NCBI RefSeq assembly: GCF_019923725.1
Contig: NZ_JAHXRI010000025.1
Span: 1-64,000 of the forward strand
Direction of reading: 5' to 3'
Length of the DNA stretch: 64,000 nt
Source: Zwartia hollandica
GTDB lineage: Bacteria > Pseudomonadota > Gammaproteobacteria > Burkholderiales > Burkholderiaceae_B
A program made the position numbers and the translations under genes. Below are positions 33,505 to 41,712 of this stretch, in pieces. How positions within the stretch are numbered: position 1 is the first letter of the stretch; each line of letters starts with the position of its first letter. The notes under the pieces are model-generated. The model made no database searches. It saw only the letters and a list, made by a program, of their open reading frames with translations, and was not told the origin of the DNA.

Positions 33505-34220
33505 TGAGCACCCTTTGGGAAAAGTTTTTAACAAACGAAGATAGAGCCGTACTTGCGCGCGGTAAGTTCGGTCGGAGAATGGGATTCGGGCAGCAACCCG
33601 CCGTGTTGGTGATCGATGCGCAACGCTATATGGTGGGTTCTGTAGAAGATGAAAAAAGCTGGCCATCAAGCTGTGGTGAGGTGGGACGTGAATCAATGCG
33701 TTATATCGCGCAGATCGTGCAGGCTGCCCAGCAAGTGGAAGTGCCTTGTATTTTTACGCGTTTCGAAATTGATCCCTCCGGTGCGGATATGGGAGTTTAT
33801 CGACGCAAGAGAGATTTATTGCAGTCTGACAAATGGTGTCTAGCGGGCACGCTGGGTGCCGAACTTTCCCCGCTGCTCGCACCCACAGAACGAGACCTCG
33901 TCTTTGTTAAAAAGAAACCAAGTGGTTTTCATGGAACACCGCTTTTAGGTTATCTGATTGACCGTGGCGTGGATACGGTCATCGTTGTTGGTGGGGCAAC
34001 AAGTAATTGTGTCCGAGCGACTGTTTTTGATTGTGCCTCTTATAACTATCGTGCCATCGTGCCGCAAGAAGCTGTATTTGATCGCATTCCAATTTCCCAT
34101 GCGATTTCGCTCTTCGATATGGATCGTCAGTTCGCTGATGTTTTGCCTACCGCTGAGGTGATGGACTATTTGTCGGCGTGCCGTGGGGGCCGATTTGAAG
34201 CGGGTCGTTCTAATAAATGA
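33504..34220 (+). CDS. Isochorismatase-family cysteine hydrolase (N-carbamoylsarcosine/maleamate amidase-like)
   Basis: This 238-residue alpha/beta hydrolase has the catalytic triad: Asp in AVLVIDAQRYM, Lys in VFVKKKPSGFHGTPL and Cys in VGGATSNCVRATVFD. The GGATSNCVR motif and the length are like N-carbamoylsarcosine amidohydrolase and the maleamate amidase NicF. The start overlaps the amidase stop by one base and the end overlaps the CitE-like gene by 4 bases. It probably removes ammonia from the product of the amidase or from a related amide. Confidence 0.85.
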   Translation: MSTLWEKFLTNEDRAVLARGKFGRRMGFGQQPAVLVIDAQRYMVGSVEDEKSWPSSCGEVGRESMRYIAQIVQAAQQVEVPCIFTRFEIDPSGADMGVYRRKRDLLQSDKWCLAGTLGAELSPLLAPTERDLVFVKKKPSGFHGTPLLGYLIDRGVDTVIVVGGATSNCVRATVFDCASYNYRAIVPQEAVFDRIPISHAISLFDMDRQFADVLPTAEVMDYLSACRGGRFEAGRSNK

Positions 34221-35080
34221 TGCGAAGTAAACTTTTCGTACCGGCGTCGAGACCTGAACTTTTTACGAAAGCGCTGTCCTCGGCCGCTGATGCGATCTCC
34301 TTCGATTTGGAGGATGCCGTAGAGGAAGGGCAAAAAGGCTTTGCACGGCAAGCACTAGTTGATTTTTTTAAAACCAGTCAGGCGCAAACGACTAAAGCAA
34401 TTGTCGTCAGAATCAATGCAATGGACACGGCACATTGCTCTGCGGATCTCGAGGCAGTGGTCTGTTCGGCAGTTCACATCATTAATTTGCCAATGGTCGA
34501 GTCAGCTACCGCTGTTCGCGATCTCAGTGCGCGTATCGGCAAACTCGAGACGGATAGGCGTCTGACGCGTCCAATCGGGATACTGGTCAATATCGAATCA
34601 CCCAAAGGGCTGCGTCAAGCTGCAGAATTAGCACTGGCGGATCCACGTGTGGTGGGCCTGCAAATCGGCTTTGGCGACTTGTTTGGACCCTATGGGATCG
34701 TGTCTGGCGAGCCCTCTGCAACGCAAGTCGTGAGAGTGTTGGTCAAAATGGCTGCCGCTGAAGCGGGCATAGAGGCCTATGACGGTGCCTATGTGGATAT
34801 TGCAAATCCTGACGGGTTCACGCTTGATGCTCAGGCAGCCTACCGTTTGGGATTTGCGGGTAAGAGTTGCATTCATCCTTCTCAGGTGGGATTGGCGAAT
34901 GCGGTGTTTCGACCCTCGGAGCAGCAAATTCAACAGGCACTGAGGGTTGTTCAGGCTGCCAAAGAAAATCTTGCCAGAGGCGTTGGTGCTTTCGTCGTGG
35001 ATGGACAGCTCGTTGACGGCCCGCTGATTACACGGGCCGAACGAACTGTTGCTTTAGCGCGCCTTGCTGGCTTGATTTGA
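34217..35080 (+). CDS. HpcH/HpaI aldolase or CitE-like lyase
   Basis: This 287-residue TIM barrel starts MMRSKLFVPASRPELFTKAL. It has the metal/substrate motif ADAISFDLEDAVEEGQKG and later VNIESPKGLRQA, GLQIGFGDLFGPYGI and GFAGKSCIHPSQVGLANAVF, as in CitE and malyl-CoA or citramalyl-CoA lyases. It would cleave or form a C-C bond in a hydroxyacid, possibly as CoA ester. Two adjacent ATGs are possible (34217 or 34220); the first gives an ATGA overlap with the upstream gene. It is the last gene of the amidase operon and is convergent with a Bug gene. Confidence 0.85.
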   Translation: MMRSKLFVPASRPELFTKALSSAADAISFDLEDAVEEGQKGFARQALVDFFKTSQAQTTKAIVVRINAMDTAHCSADLEAVVCSAVHIINLPMVESATAVRDLSARIGKLETDRRLTRPIGILVNIESPKGLRQAAELALADPRVVGLQIGFGDLFGPYGIVSGEPSATQVVRVLVKMAAAEAGIEAYDGAYVDIANPDGFTLDAQAAYRLGFAGKSCIHPSQVGLANAVFRPSEQQIQQALRVVQAAKENLARGVGAFVVDGQLVDGPLITRAERTVALARLAGLI

Positions 35081-35096
35081 CGGTAGCGAACGGTCT

Positions 35097-36077
35097 CTAT
35101 CCTGCGGTCGCGCCCGTTGAGCGCACGACATCCCCCCACATCTTGATCTCGGCAGCAACAAAAGCTCTGAATTGTTCAGGAGTGCTGGATTGAACAATCG
35201 CCGCCTGCGCTGCAAAAGTCTCCTGCACGTCTTTCATCGCGGCAATCTTCGCGCAGGCAGCTGAAAGTTTATCTACGATTTCTCGTGGCGTCTTTGCTGG
35301 AGCAAACAAGCCATTCCAAGACGTAATGTCAAAATTTGGAACGCCTGCTTCGGCCATGGTTGGAACATCGGGCATCAGTGCTAAGCGCTTAGGCGCAGCG
35401 ACTGCCAAGGCCCTGAGCTGTCCTGACTGAACACTTGGAATAGCGGATAGAGCCGTTTTGAAACCAAAGTCCGTCACCCCGCCTATTGTGTCCGTCAGCG
35501 CAGGCGCTGCTCCCTTATACGCGATGTGAGCGATGTCAAGCCCGAACCGCTGCTTGAACATTTCACCTGCGAGATGGGGTGTCGTGCCGACGCCCGATGA
35601 GGCGTAGTTCATTTTTCCGGGGCGCTCTTTTGCGTATTGGATAAGTTCCTGCACAGTTTTGACGGGTAGCTTAGAAGACGAGACGAGAAGCGCTGGTGCG
35701 CTCGAAATATTGGATATGGCTTCGAAGTCTTTGAGCAGGTCGTAGCCAGGATTTTTAAAGAGCGACATATTGATGGCGTTTGCGACTGTGCCCAAAAAAA
35801 GCGTGTAGCCGTCTGCGGGGGATTTAGCCGCCAGTTCTGACCCGATGTTTGAGCCACCACCTGGTTTGTTTTCAATCACGATCCGTTGGCCGATAATTTC
35901 CATCAGCTTTGCCGAAACAATTCGAGCGGTCACATCGGTTGAGCCACCGGGGCCGAAGGCGACGATCAATTTAATTGTTTGTGATGGCCATTTAGAGACA
36001 GAGCTCTGCGCCAGAGCCGGTACGCTAACGACTGCGCCTAGCGCTAATCCACCTTCGATAAATTTTCTGCGATCCAT
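35097..36077 (-). CDS. Tripartite tricarboxylate transporter substrate-binding protein (Bug family) 3, with Tat-like signal
   Basis: This 326-residue protein has an N-terminal DRRKFIEGGLALGAVVSVPA, a twin-arginine-type signal that is unusual beside the Sec signals of the other Bug proteins here. The ligand loop reads IKLIVAFGPGGSTDVTARIV, followed by IVIENKPGGGSNIGSELAAK and IAYKGAAPALTD. It lies downstream of the asparaginase-like gene on the same strand, 75 bases apart, and is convergent with the CitE-like gene. Probably both serve uptake and hydrolysis of one compound. Confidence 0.85.
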   Translation of the reverse strand: MDRRKFIEGGLALGAVVSVPALAQSSVSKWPSQTIKLIVAFGPGGSTDVTARIVSAKLMEIIGQRIVIENKPGGGSNIGSELAAKSPADGYTLFLGTVANAINMSLFKNPGYDLLKDFEAISNISSAPALLVSSSKLPVKTVQELIQYAKERPGKMNYASSGVGTTPHLAGEMFKQRFGLDIAHIAYKGAAPALTDTIGGVTDFGFKTALSAIPSVQSGQLRALAVAAPKRLALMPDVPTMAEAGVPNFDITSWNGLFAPAKTPREIVDKLSAACAKIAAMKDVQETFAAQAAIVQSSTPEQFRAFVAAEIKMWGDVVRSTGATAG

Positions 36078-36152
36078 AATATCTCCTCGAGTAATTGGGC
36101 TTGCTTTAGTAATTGAGAGTTCTGAATAAACATCTTGTTAAGACGCCGTCGA

Positions 36153-37157
36153 TCAGTACTGATCGAACATGCGTTGTATTTCGGTTGAGTCTGTTGTTTT
36201 AGTTAATGCTAACGCTAACAGAATTCTGGCCTTTTGAGGATTTAAATTATCGGCTCTCAGGAATCCCGCTTGAACTATTTTGCTTGGTCCGAAGGTTCGA
36301 CCAGAACCTGCGCGCGAAGACATGACCACCTTGATGCCTGCTGCGACCGCCTCCTTCATTGCAATATTCTCTTCCGGTGACATCAGACCGGGCGCAAAGG
36401 CCGCGCCAATGATGCCCTTGGCTCCTCCTTGAATGAAGGCGCGTGTCGCCATGCCGTCGCTTCCGGCGTAGTGGTATGCGATCTCGACGCGTGGAAGTGC
36501 ATCAAGAGTACGGATATCAAATTCCGTGTCAGGATTGTGGCGCCTAAGGGATTTTCGGTAGAACACAACACGATCCCCATCGGCATGGCCCAAGACCCCA
36601 AAGTCTGGAGATCTAAAAGTTTGTAAGCGCGCTGTCGAGGTTTTGCTTACTTCGCGCGCAGCATGTATTTCGTCGTTCAAACAGACCAAGACGCCTAAGC
36701 CACGAGCCTCGGGTGTTGTAGCAATTCGCACAGCGTTAAAGATGTTTAGTCCAGCATCTGACGAGAGTGCACTCGCCGGACGTTGTGCGCCTGTGATCAC
36801 GACGGGGAGGTCAGTCTTGAGGGTTAAGCTCAACGCATAGGCAGTCTCTTCTATTGTTGCGGTGCCATGCAGGATCACAATACCTTGTAGGTTGGGTGTG
36901 CTGACCAGTAGCTGATCAATCATTAATGCTAGTTTTTTCCAGTGCGGAAAAGATACTGCAGTGGAGGGAAGGGTATCAAACTGAACGGGTATGACGTTAG
37001 CAATCGTTTTTGCTTGGGGAAACTTTTCAAGCATTTCTGTTGCGTTTAGTCGCGTCCCCGTCGCCGTGTACTCGAAGAGGTCTAGTTCGCCATTTGCGCT
37101 GATGGTTGTCAGAGTTCCGCCGGTACTGATCATGGCGATTGTTGGTTTTGCACTCAT
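36153..37157 (-). CDS. L-asparaginase-family amidohydrolase with altered substrate pocket
   Basis: This 334-residue protein has the first catalytic Thr in ISTGGTLTT, the HGT block LHGTATIEETAYALSL, VITGAQRP and the Lys region LNDEIHAAREVSKTSTARLQ. In true asparaginases the HGT block reads HGTDT; the Asp that holds the amino group of asparagine is Ala here. The SQDM-like loop that contacts the substrate reads STAV. No signal peptide is seen, so it is cytoplasmic. The catalytic Thr and Lys are kept, so it is probably an active enzyme for a substrate lacking the alpha-amino group, such as another amide or lactam. It shares a palindromic promoter region with the divergent isochorismatase-type gene. 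Confidence 0.82.
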   Translation of the reverse strand: MSAKPTIAMISTGGTLTTISANGELDLFEYTATGTRLNATEMLEKFPQAKTIANVIPVQFDTLPSTAVSFPHWKKLALMIDQLLVSTPNLQGIVILHGTATIEETAYALSLTLKTDLPVVITGAQRPASALSSDAGLNIFNAVRIATTPEARGLGVLVCLNDEIHAAREVSKTSTARLQTFRSPDFGVLGHADGDRVVFYRKSLRRHNPDTEFDIRTLDALPRVEIAYHYAGSDGMATRAFIQGGAKGIIGAAFAPGLMSPEENIAMKEAVAAGIKVVMSSRAGSGRTFGPSKIVQAGFLRADNLNPQKARILLALALTKTTDSTEIQRMFDQY

Positions 37158-37185
37158 TCTGTTCTATCTCCGAGAAATGATATTT

Positions 37186-37262
37186 TTTATATTCGGCGGT
37201 GGCATACAAGTAAAGCGTTCTAGAGGGCTTTACTTGTCAGTATGTAAGACTCAAGATACTAT
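37186..37262. promoter_or_regulatory. Divergent promoter region with a perfect 11-bp inverted repeat
   Basis: ACAAGTAAAGC (37206-37216) and GCTTTACTTGT (37227-37237) are exact inverted repeats, 10 bases apart. Leftward, TTTACT (37214-37209) and TATAAA (37191-37186) have a 17-base spacer. Rightward, TTGTCA (37234-37239) and TACTAT (37257-37262) also have 17 bases between them. Each arm overlaps a -35 box, so a dimer bound here could control both the asparaginase-like and the isochorismatase-type genes. A regulator is not proven; the GntR gene at 38019-38879 is the nearest candidate. Confidence 0.6.
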
Positions 37263-37296
37263 TTCTTCATAATACAAACAAGCATCTAGGAGACGC

Positions 37297-37974
37297 ATGA
37301 TGGATAAGCTAGAAAAATGGCGTGGCTTTGTTCCTGATCACGAGCTCGAGACTTACCGCAAAGGTGGATTCGCGCAGCGGATTGGCATGGGAGAGCGTGT
37401 GGCATTGCTCAATATCGATACGACGCACATGTTCGTTGATCCAGCGTACTCGATGTGCGGACGAGATATGGATTCAGTTAAATCTTCCTTGATTCAACTG
37501 ACGCAGGCTTTTCGTCGACTCGATTTACCGATTTACTACAGTCGACGCGATGATCGGAGTCATCCGACCTATCGTGGAGCCTGGAACTATAAGTTGGCAG
37601 AGCCGGACTCTTTTCAGTACACACTCGATCCTCGTGCTGATGAATGGCCGGAGGAATATGCACCAAGGGCCGTCGATCGGGTCGTCTTCAAGAATAAACC
37701 TTCGTGTTTTTTCAGCACCCCGCTTGAGGCATTTTTACGTTACGACAAAGTTGATACGCTGGTGATCTGCGGAATCTCTACCTCTGGCTGTGTCCGCTCT
37801 GGGGCAACGGATGCGTTTTCTCATAATTTCCGAGTCATTCTTGTAGATGAGGCTTGTGGTGATCGTAGTCCTCAGGCACATAAAGCGAACATGTTTGATT
37901 TGGATATGAAGTTCGCCGATGTCGAGTCGATGGATTACGTTCTTGCAGAGCTAGATAAAAAATTCGGAAAGTAG
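37297..37974 (+). CDS. Isochorismatase-family cysteine hydrolase 2
   Basis: This 225-residue hydrolase has the triad Asp in VALLNIDTTHMFVD, Lys in RVVFKNKPSCFFSTPLEAF and Cys in ICGISTSGCVRSGATDAF. It belongs to the same broad group as the hydrolase at 33504-34220 and is presumably an amidase for a small amide. TAGGAGACGC precedes the ATG; a second ATG follows directly. It is divergent from the asparaginase-like gene and ends at a strong terminator that lies inside the convergent gntR gene. Confidence 0.83.
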   Translation: MMDKLEKWRGFVPDHELETYRKGGFAQRIGMGERVALLNIDTTHMFVDPAYSMCGRDMDSVKSSLIQLTQAFRRLDLPIYYSRRDDRSHPTYRGAWNYKLAEPDSFQYTLDPRADEWPEEYAPRAVDRVVFKNKPSCFFSTPLEAFLRYDKVDTLVICGISTSGCVRSGATDAFSHNFRVILVDEACGDRSPQAHKANMFDLDMKFADVESMDYVLAELDKKFGK

Positions 37975-38018
37975 ACGAATCCTAGAAAAAAGATAGAGCA
38001 ATTTTTACGAATCTAATT

Positions 38019-38879
38019 TCAGGACAATTCGCCACGAATTGTCCTTTTTTTTGCTCCTGCGGTTGTGGGTTTGTGAATACTTTTAGTGGACCTTTTACCT
38101 TTTGATGTGGACCACACATTCCCCTTCGCTGACTGTGTACGTTCAAGGTCTACACCATATTGGTAGATATCTGGACGATATTGAACGGAGATCCATTCGA
38201 CCGGTCGGTCTGCTAGGTCATAAACAACCCTTTCAGATACCAGAAGTGCTTCGCCACGTTCGATGTGCAGGGCGCGTGCTACCGCTGCCGTTGCGTTTTT
38301 TGCACTGATCACCTGTTCCGCTCTACCAATAACAATGCCCGCTCCTTCCAGCAGTTCTAGCAAGGGTTTGGCCGACATTTGCTCCGTCTTGATTTGTCGC
38401 GTGACCACTTGTGGCAGATAAGTGACGGCGTAAGAGAACGGCACGCCATCTAAGCTTCTAACGCGCACTGACCATAAGACAGGTTCACCTCGTTTTACTT
38501 TCAGCGTCCGCGCGACATCTTCAGTAGCGGCGATCGTCTCGTGGGACAGAAGCTCGACTGTTGTCGAGTCACCCATCCTACGATTGTTTTCAATCATGCC
38601 CTCAACACCGGCTAATAGGTGGGTGCTCGGCCGATAGGCGGCTACACGAGAGGCCTTGCCTTGTTGACGACTAATTAGGCCTCGCGCAGAGAGTTCATCC
38701 ATCGCGCGACGCGCTGTGATGCGGGAGACATTAAGCTCTTTCTCGATCTGACTCTCACTCGGGAACAAGCTGCCTGGCGGGAAAATACCGTTTTGAATGC
38801 AGTCTCGTAGGTGAGAGTAAATTTGGTGGTAGAGCGGCGTTGGTAGAGACTTACTTACATTGAAGTTAGACCATTTCAT
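38019..38879 (-). CDS. GntR-family (HutC/FarR subfamily) transcriptional regulator
   Basis: This 286-residue protein has an N-terminal winged helix (PLYHQIYSHLRDCIQNGIFP and LNVSRITARRAMDELSARGL) and a UTRA effector domain (from about residue 95; VKRGEPVLWSVRVRSLDGVP, PVEWISVQYRPDIYQYGVDL). After about residue 250 there is an unusual Lys/Arg/Ser/Thr-rich tail (KGKRSTKSIHKP) not needed for the fold. The 3' end overlaps the terminator of the convergent gene. It is last in the DUF4387-to-TRAP operon, 9 bases after dctM. It probably controls that operon through the palindrome at 45062-45075. Confidence 0.87.
   Translation of the reverse strand: MKWSNFNVSKSLPTPLYHQIYSHLRDCIQNGIFPPGSLFPSESQIEKELNVSRITARRAMDELSARGLISRQQGKASRVAAYRPSTHLLAGVEGMIENNRRMGDSTTVELLSHETIAATEDVARTLKVKRGEPVLWSVRVRSLDGVPFSYAVTYLPQVVTRQIKTEQMSAKPLLELLEGAGIVIGRAEQVISAKNATAAVARALHIERGEALLVSERVVYDLADRPVEWISVQYRPDIYQYGVDLERTQSAKGNVWSTSKGKRSTKSIHKPTTAGAKKRTIRGELS
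38021..38052 (+). terminator. Rho-independent terminator embedded in the 3' end of gntR
   Basis: The perfect 11-bp stem AGGACAATTCG (38021-38031)/CGAATTGTCCT (38035-38045) has a 3-base loop and is followed by T7. It would stop rightward transcription of the isochorismatase-type gene. On the minus strand the same bases encode the last residues of the GntR protein and two bases of its stop codon. Confidence 0.8.
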
Positions 38880-38888
38880 ATGTAGTGA

Positions 38889-40175
38889 TTATGTGAGCCC
38901 AGGAAGCCAAAGAACAATCTGTGGGAAGAAATAAATGAGCGCCATCAATAATAGATAAAGTCCGTAGAAGGGCATGGTTCCCTTGATAACACTGCTGAGT
39001 GATTCACCCGAAATATTCTTTATCACAAATAGATTCATGCCCATTGGAGGTGTGACCTGACCTAGTTCAACTAAAAGAACAATTAAGATACCAAACCATA
39101 TAGGATCAATGTTGTAGACATGTAGTGAGGGCAAAAGAATGGGCACGGTAATAACCATCATGCCCATGCTATCTACAAAACAGCCAAGAATCGTCAACGC
39201 TAGAATGACAAAAAGCAGAAACATTTCTTTTGAAATGCCTGCTTGTGTGACTCCCTCTGATATCTCCTTTGCAATTCCAGCCATGCCAATTGCATAGGAA
39301 AACAAAAAAGCCGCATATACGACAAACAGGATAGATCCTGTTGCAATGACTGACTTCCGCATGGCACGGCGAAGCGTCGAAAACGACATATCGCCCCAGA
39401 TCTTGGAGACTAACCAAGCGATACAGCATCCAAGTGCGGCGGCTTCTGTTGGAGTCACGATCCCGCTGTATAGACTTCCCATCAATAAGATGATCATCAC
39501 GCCAAATGGCATGACATCATTCACTACGGCAAGCCATGCCGTGGTTGATCCGGAGTTGTCCTTGGGCGCTAGGGTGGGATTAAGGACAGCGCGTATGCCA
39601 ATGTAGAGCATAAAGAGTCCGGTCAGGATTAAGCCCGGGACAATGCCTGCCAAAAACAACTTGGCAATCGATGTTTCGGCGAACGTGCCGTAAACGATCA
39701 TCGCGATTGATGGTGGAATCAGAATTCCCAGAGTGCCGCCCGCCGCCAAGGTCCCAGCGGCGAGAGACATGTCGTAGCCTCGCTGCCGAAGCTGAGGGAC
39801 GGACACTGTTCCGATAGAGGCTGCGCAAGCTACGCTTGAGCCACTCACTGCCGCAAAGACTGCACAACCAGCGATATTCGTTTGTAGAAGTCCGCCAGGT
39901 AAAAAGCGTACGACTTGAGAGAGACCCCGGAAAATTCTCTGGCTTAAGCCGCTTTCAAGAAGAATCTCTGCCATGAGTATGAATAAGGGGATTGCCGTCA
40001 AGGTGAAACTGTTCATGCTTCCCCAGCTCACCAAGCCTAGGGAGGTGAGGCTTGGCACGCCACCGGCATGTATGAGGTAGGCGAGAGCCGCAATTCCGAC
40101 AGCAAATGGGATCCACATCCCTGAAACAAGAAGTCCAAGAAAAAGAAGTAAGAGGGGGATCGTTGCGCTATCCAT
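38889..40175 (-). CDS. dctM: TRAP transporter large permease (DctM)
   Basis: This 428-residue membrane protein has about 11-12 spans, with family motifs GASIGTVSVPQLRQRGYD-like CAASIGTVSVPQLRQRGYD, GTLGILIPPSIAMIVYG, TPTEAAALGC and PPMGMNLFVI. It is the secondary-transport unit of a TRAP importer for organic acids driven by a sodium or proton gradient. The start overlaps dctQ by 8 bases. It belongs to the leftward operon with dctP upstream and gntR downstream. Confidence 0.92.
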   Translation of the reverse strand: MDSATIPLLLLFLGLLVSGMWIPFAVGIAALAYLIHAGGVPSLTSLGLVSWGSMNSFTLTAIPLFILMAEILLESGLSQRIFRGLSQVVRFLPGGLLQTNIAGCAVFAAVSGSSVACAASIGTVSVPQLRQRGYDMSLAAGTLAAGGTLGILIPPSIAMIVYGTFAETSIAKLFLAGIVPGLILTGLFMLYIGIRAVLNPTLAPKDNSGSTTAWLAVVNDVMPFGVMIILLMGSLYSGIVTPTEAAALGCCIAWLVSKIWGDMSFSTLRRAMRKSVIATGSILFVVYAAFLFSYAIGMAGIAKEISEGVTQAGISKEMFLLFVILALTILGCFVDSMGMMVITVPILLPSLHVYNIDPIWFGILIVLLVELGQVTPPMGMNLFVIKNISGESLSSVIKGTMPFYGLYLLLMALIYFFPQIVLWLPGLT

Positions 40176-40707
40176 TTAAGACCTCTTTTCTGTCGGTCTT
40201 AAACAGCAACTTGTAGTCGTTGATAATGTGCACCACAAGAACAAGAGTGGTGGAGAGTGCTCCGACAACCATTAGGAGTTGAGGTATCCAAAGTGGTGTC
40301 CGCAGTATTGTCAGGGCAGAGATCTCTTTTGCATGGGATCGCGTGACGAGACCCCAAAAGTGCCAGAGCAGCAAAAGCATGAATGCGAGTGTGAGTATAT
40401 CGAAGACCAATTGATATCTTGCCCGATTGATGGGTGATAACCAATCGTAGAAAGCGTCTACACGAAAAAGAGCTTTTTCGTGTAGCGCTATCGAGAAGCC
40501 AAAAAAAGCAAGGCAAACTAAGGCATAGCCGCCAAGCTCGTCTACAACCAGGATTGACCAATTGACCGACCAGCGCAAAAGCGCGTCTACCGAAATACAG
40601 ACTGCTAGCGTACCGAGTACAAGCTCACAAATAATGAGCTGCAGGTTCGTTAGCTTTCTCACTAGACTTGCAAATCGGCTCTCGTCGATGCTGGCATTCA
40701 CAGGCAT
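40168..40707 (-). CDS. dctQ: TRAP transporter small permease (DctQ)
   Basis: This 179-residue protein has four membrane spans (about 22-45, 50-70, 95-115 and 140-160), with the SIALHEKALFRVDAFYDWL segment typical of DctQ. It forms the small permease that contacts DctM and the binding protein. It sits 15 bases after dctP and overlaps dctM. Confidence 0.87.
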   Translation of the reverse strand: MPVNASIDESRFASLVRKLTNLQLIICELVLGTLAVCISVDALLRWSVNWSILVVDELGGYALVCLAFFGFSIALHEKALFRVDAFYDWLSPINRARYQLVFDILTLAFMLLLLWHFWGLVTRSHAKEISALTILRTPLWIPQLLMVVGALSTTLVLVVHIINDYKLLFKTDRKEVLNG

Positions 40708-40722
40708 TCCTTTCGGACTGGG

Positions 40723-41712
40723 TTATTTGTTTAGCGCTGCGCGAACTTTCTTCAATGCTTCGATCGCTTCAGGACCGCGCTGTTTTGCCCAATCCTCCCA
40801 GTAAGGTGCCATTTTCTTTGTGGCAGCAGCAATTTGCTCGGGCGTCGCTTCGTTAATGACCATCCCTTTGGCTTTTAATGTTTGTGTCACCTCGGCTTCT
40901 TCCTTGCCCAGTTGATCCGTTGTGGAAGGAGCTAAACGTTGCACTGCATCTCGGATTTTTTGTTGATTTGTGGCTGACAGCTTATCAAAAGCCTTTTTGT
41001 TTACGATATAGACACCGTCGAAGTAGTTGACTCCTAAGCGGTAGTTGTATTTAAGCAAGTCACCCCAAATTTTTCCGCCACCCGCACTAGCGGTGAACAC
41101 ACCATCGATCGTGCCGCGCTGAAGTGAAGGGGGTACCTCAGGAGCGCCTAAAGTGATAGGGACGCCACCAAAACGCTTAACGAATTCAGCTTGTTCGGGT
41201 GAAGTGACTCTAAATTTCTGTCCAGAAAACTCTTCGAGATTCCCCAGTTTCTTTGTCGTGAAGGCCACTTGAAACGGAAATACAAAGCGCCCCAACACGA
41301 CAACATCTTGCTTTGCAAACGCTCTGTCGATATAGGGCCGCATGATCTTTTCGGCCTTATCGAACTCTTCCCTGCTGCTGATCAACATTGGGAGTCTTAG
41401 AACGCCTGCTATTGGCACTGCGCCCAGGAAAAATCCGTCATCACCAAATTGAACGGTTCCTTCACCAGTTGCCTGAGTAATATCAGAGGACTGAATTGGA
41501 AGTGATCCAGCCAAGTTCAGCTTTATTTTTACTTCGCCATTCGTGTCTTTTTCGATGGCGGTGATGATGCGTTTCAACCCCTGAACGTTTGCGAGAGCTT
41601 CAGAAGGTCCAAACGTGTATGCATTCCACGAGGTGGCTTGTGCGTGACTGCTAGAGTTGGCGGCCAAGCTAATCGTCAAGGCCATAAACATAGTACTGAG
41701 TTTCGTTTTCAT
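40723..41712 (-). CDS. dctP: TRAP transporter substrate-binding protein (DctP)
   Basis: This 329-residue periplasmic protein has a signal peptide (MALTISLAANSSSHAQA). It has family marks FSGQKFRVTSPEQAEFVKRF, where the Arg salt-bridges the ligand carboxylate, GGVPITLGAPEVPPSLQRGT and DGVYIVNKKAFDKL. Its start overlaps the ICL-like gene stop by 4 bases. The ligand should be a carboxylate handled by the adjacent enzymes; its identity is unknown. Confidence 0.9.
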   Translation of the reverse strand: MKTKLSTMFMALTISLAANSSSHAQATSWNAYTFGPSEALANVQGLKRIITAIEKDTNGEVKIKLNLAGSLPIQSSDITQATGEGTVQFGDDGFFLGAVPIAGVLRLPMLISSREEFDKAEKIMRPYIDRAFAKQDVVVLGRFVFPFQVAFTTKKLGNLEEFSGQKFRVTSPEQAEFVKRFGGVPITLGAPEVPPSLQRGTIDGVFTASAGGGKIWGDLLKYNYRLGVNYFDGVYIVNKKAFDKLSATNQQKIRDAVQRLAPSTTDQLGKEEAEVTQTLKAKGMVINEATPEQIAAATKKMAPYWEDWAKQRGPEAIEALKKVRAALNK

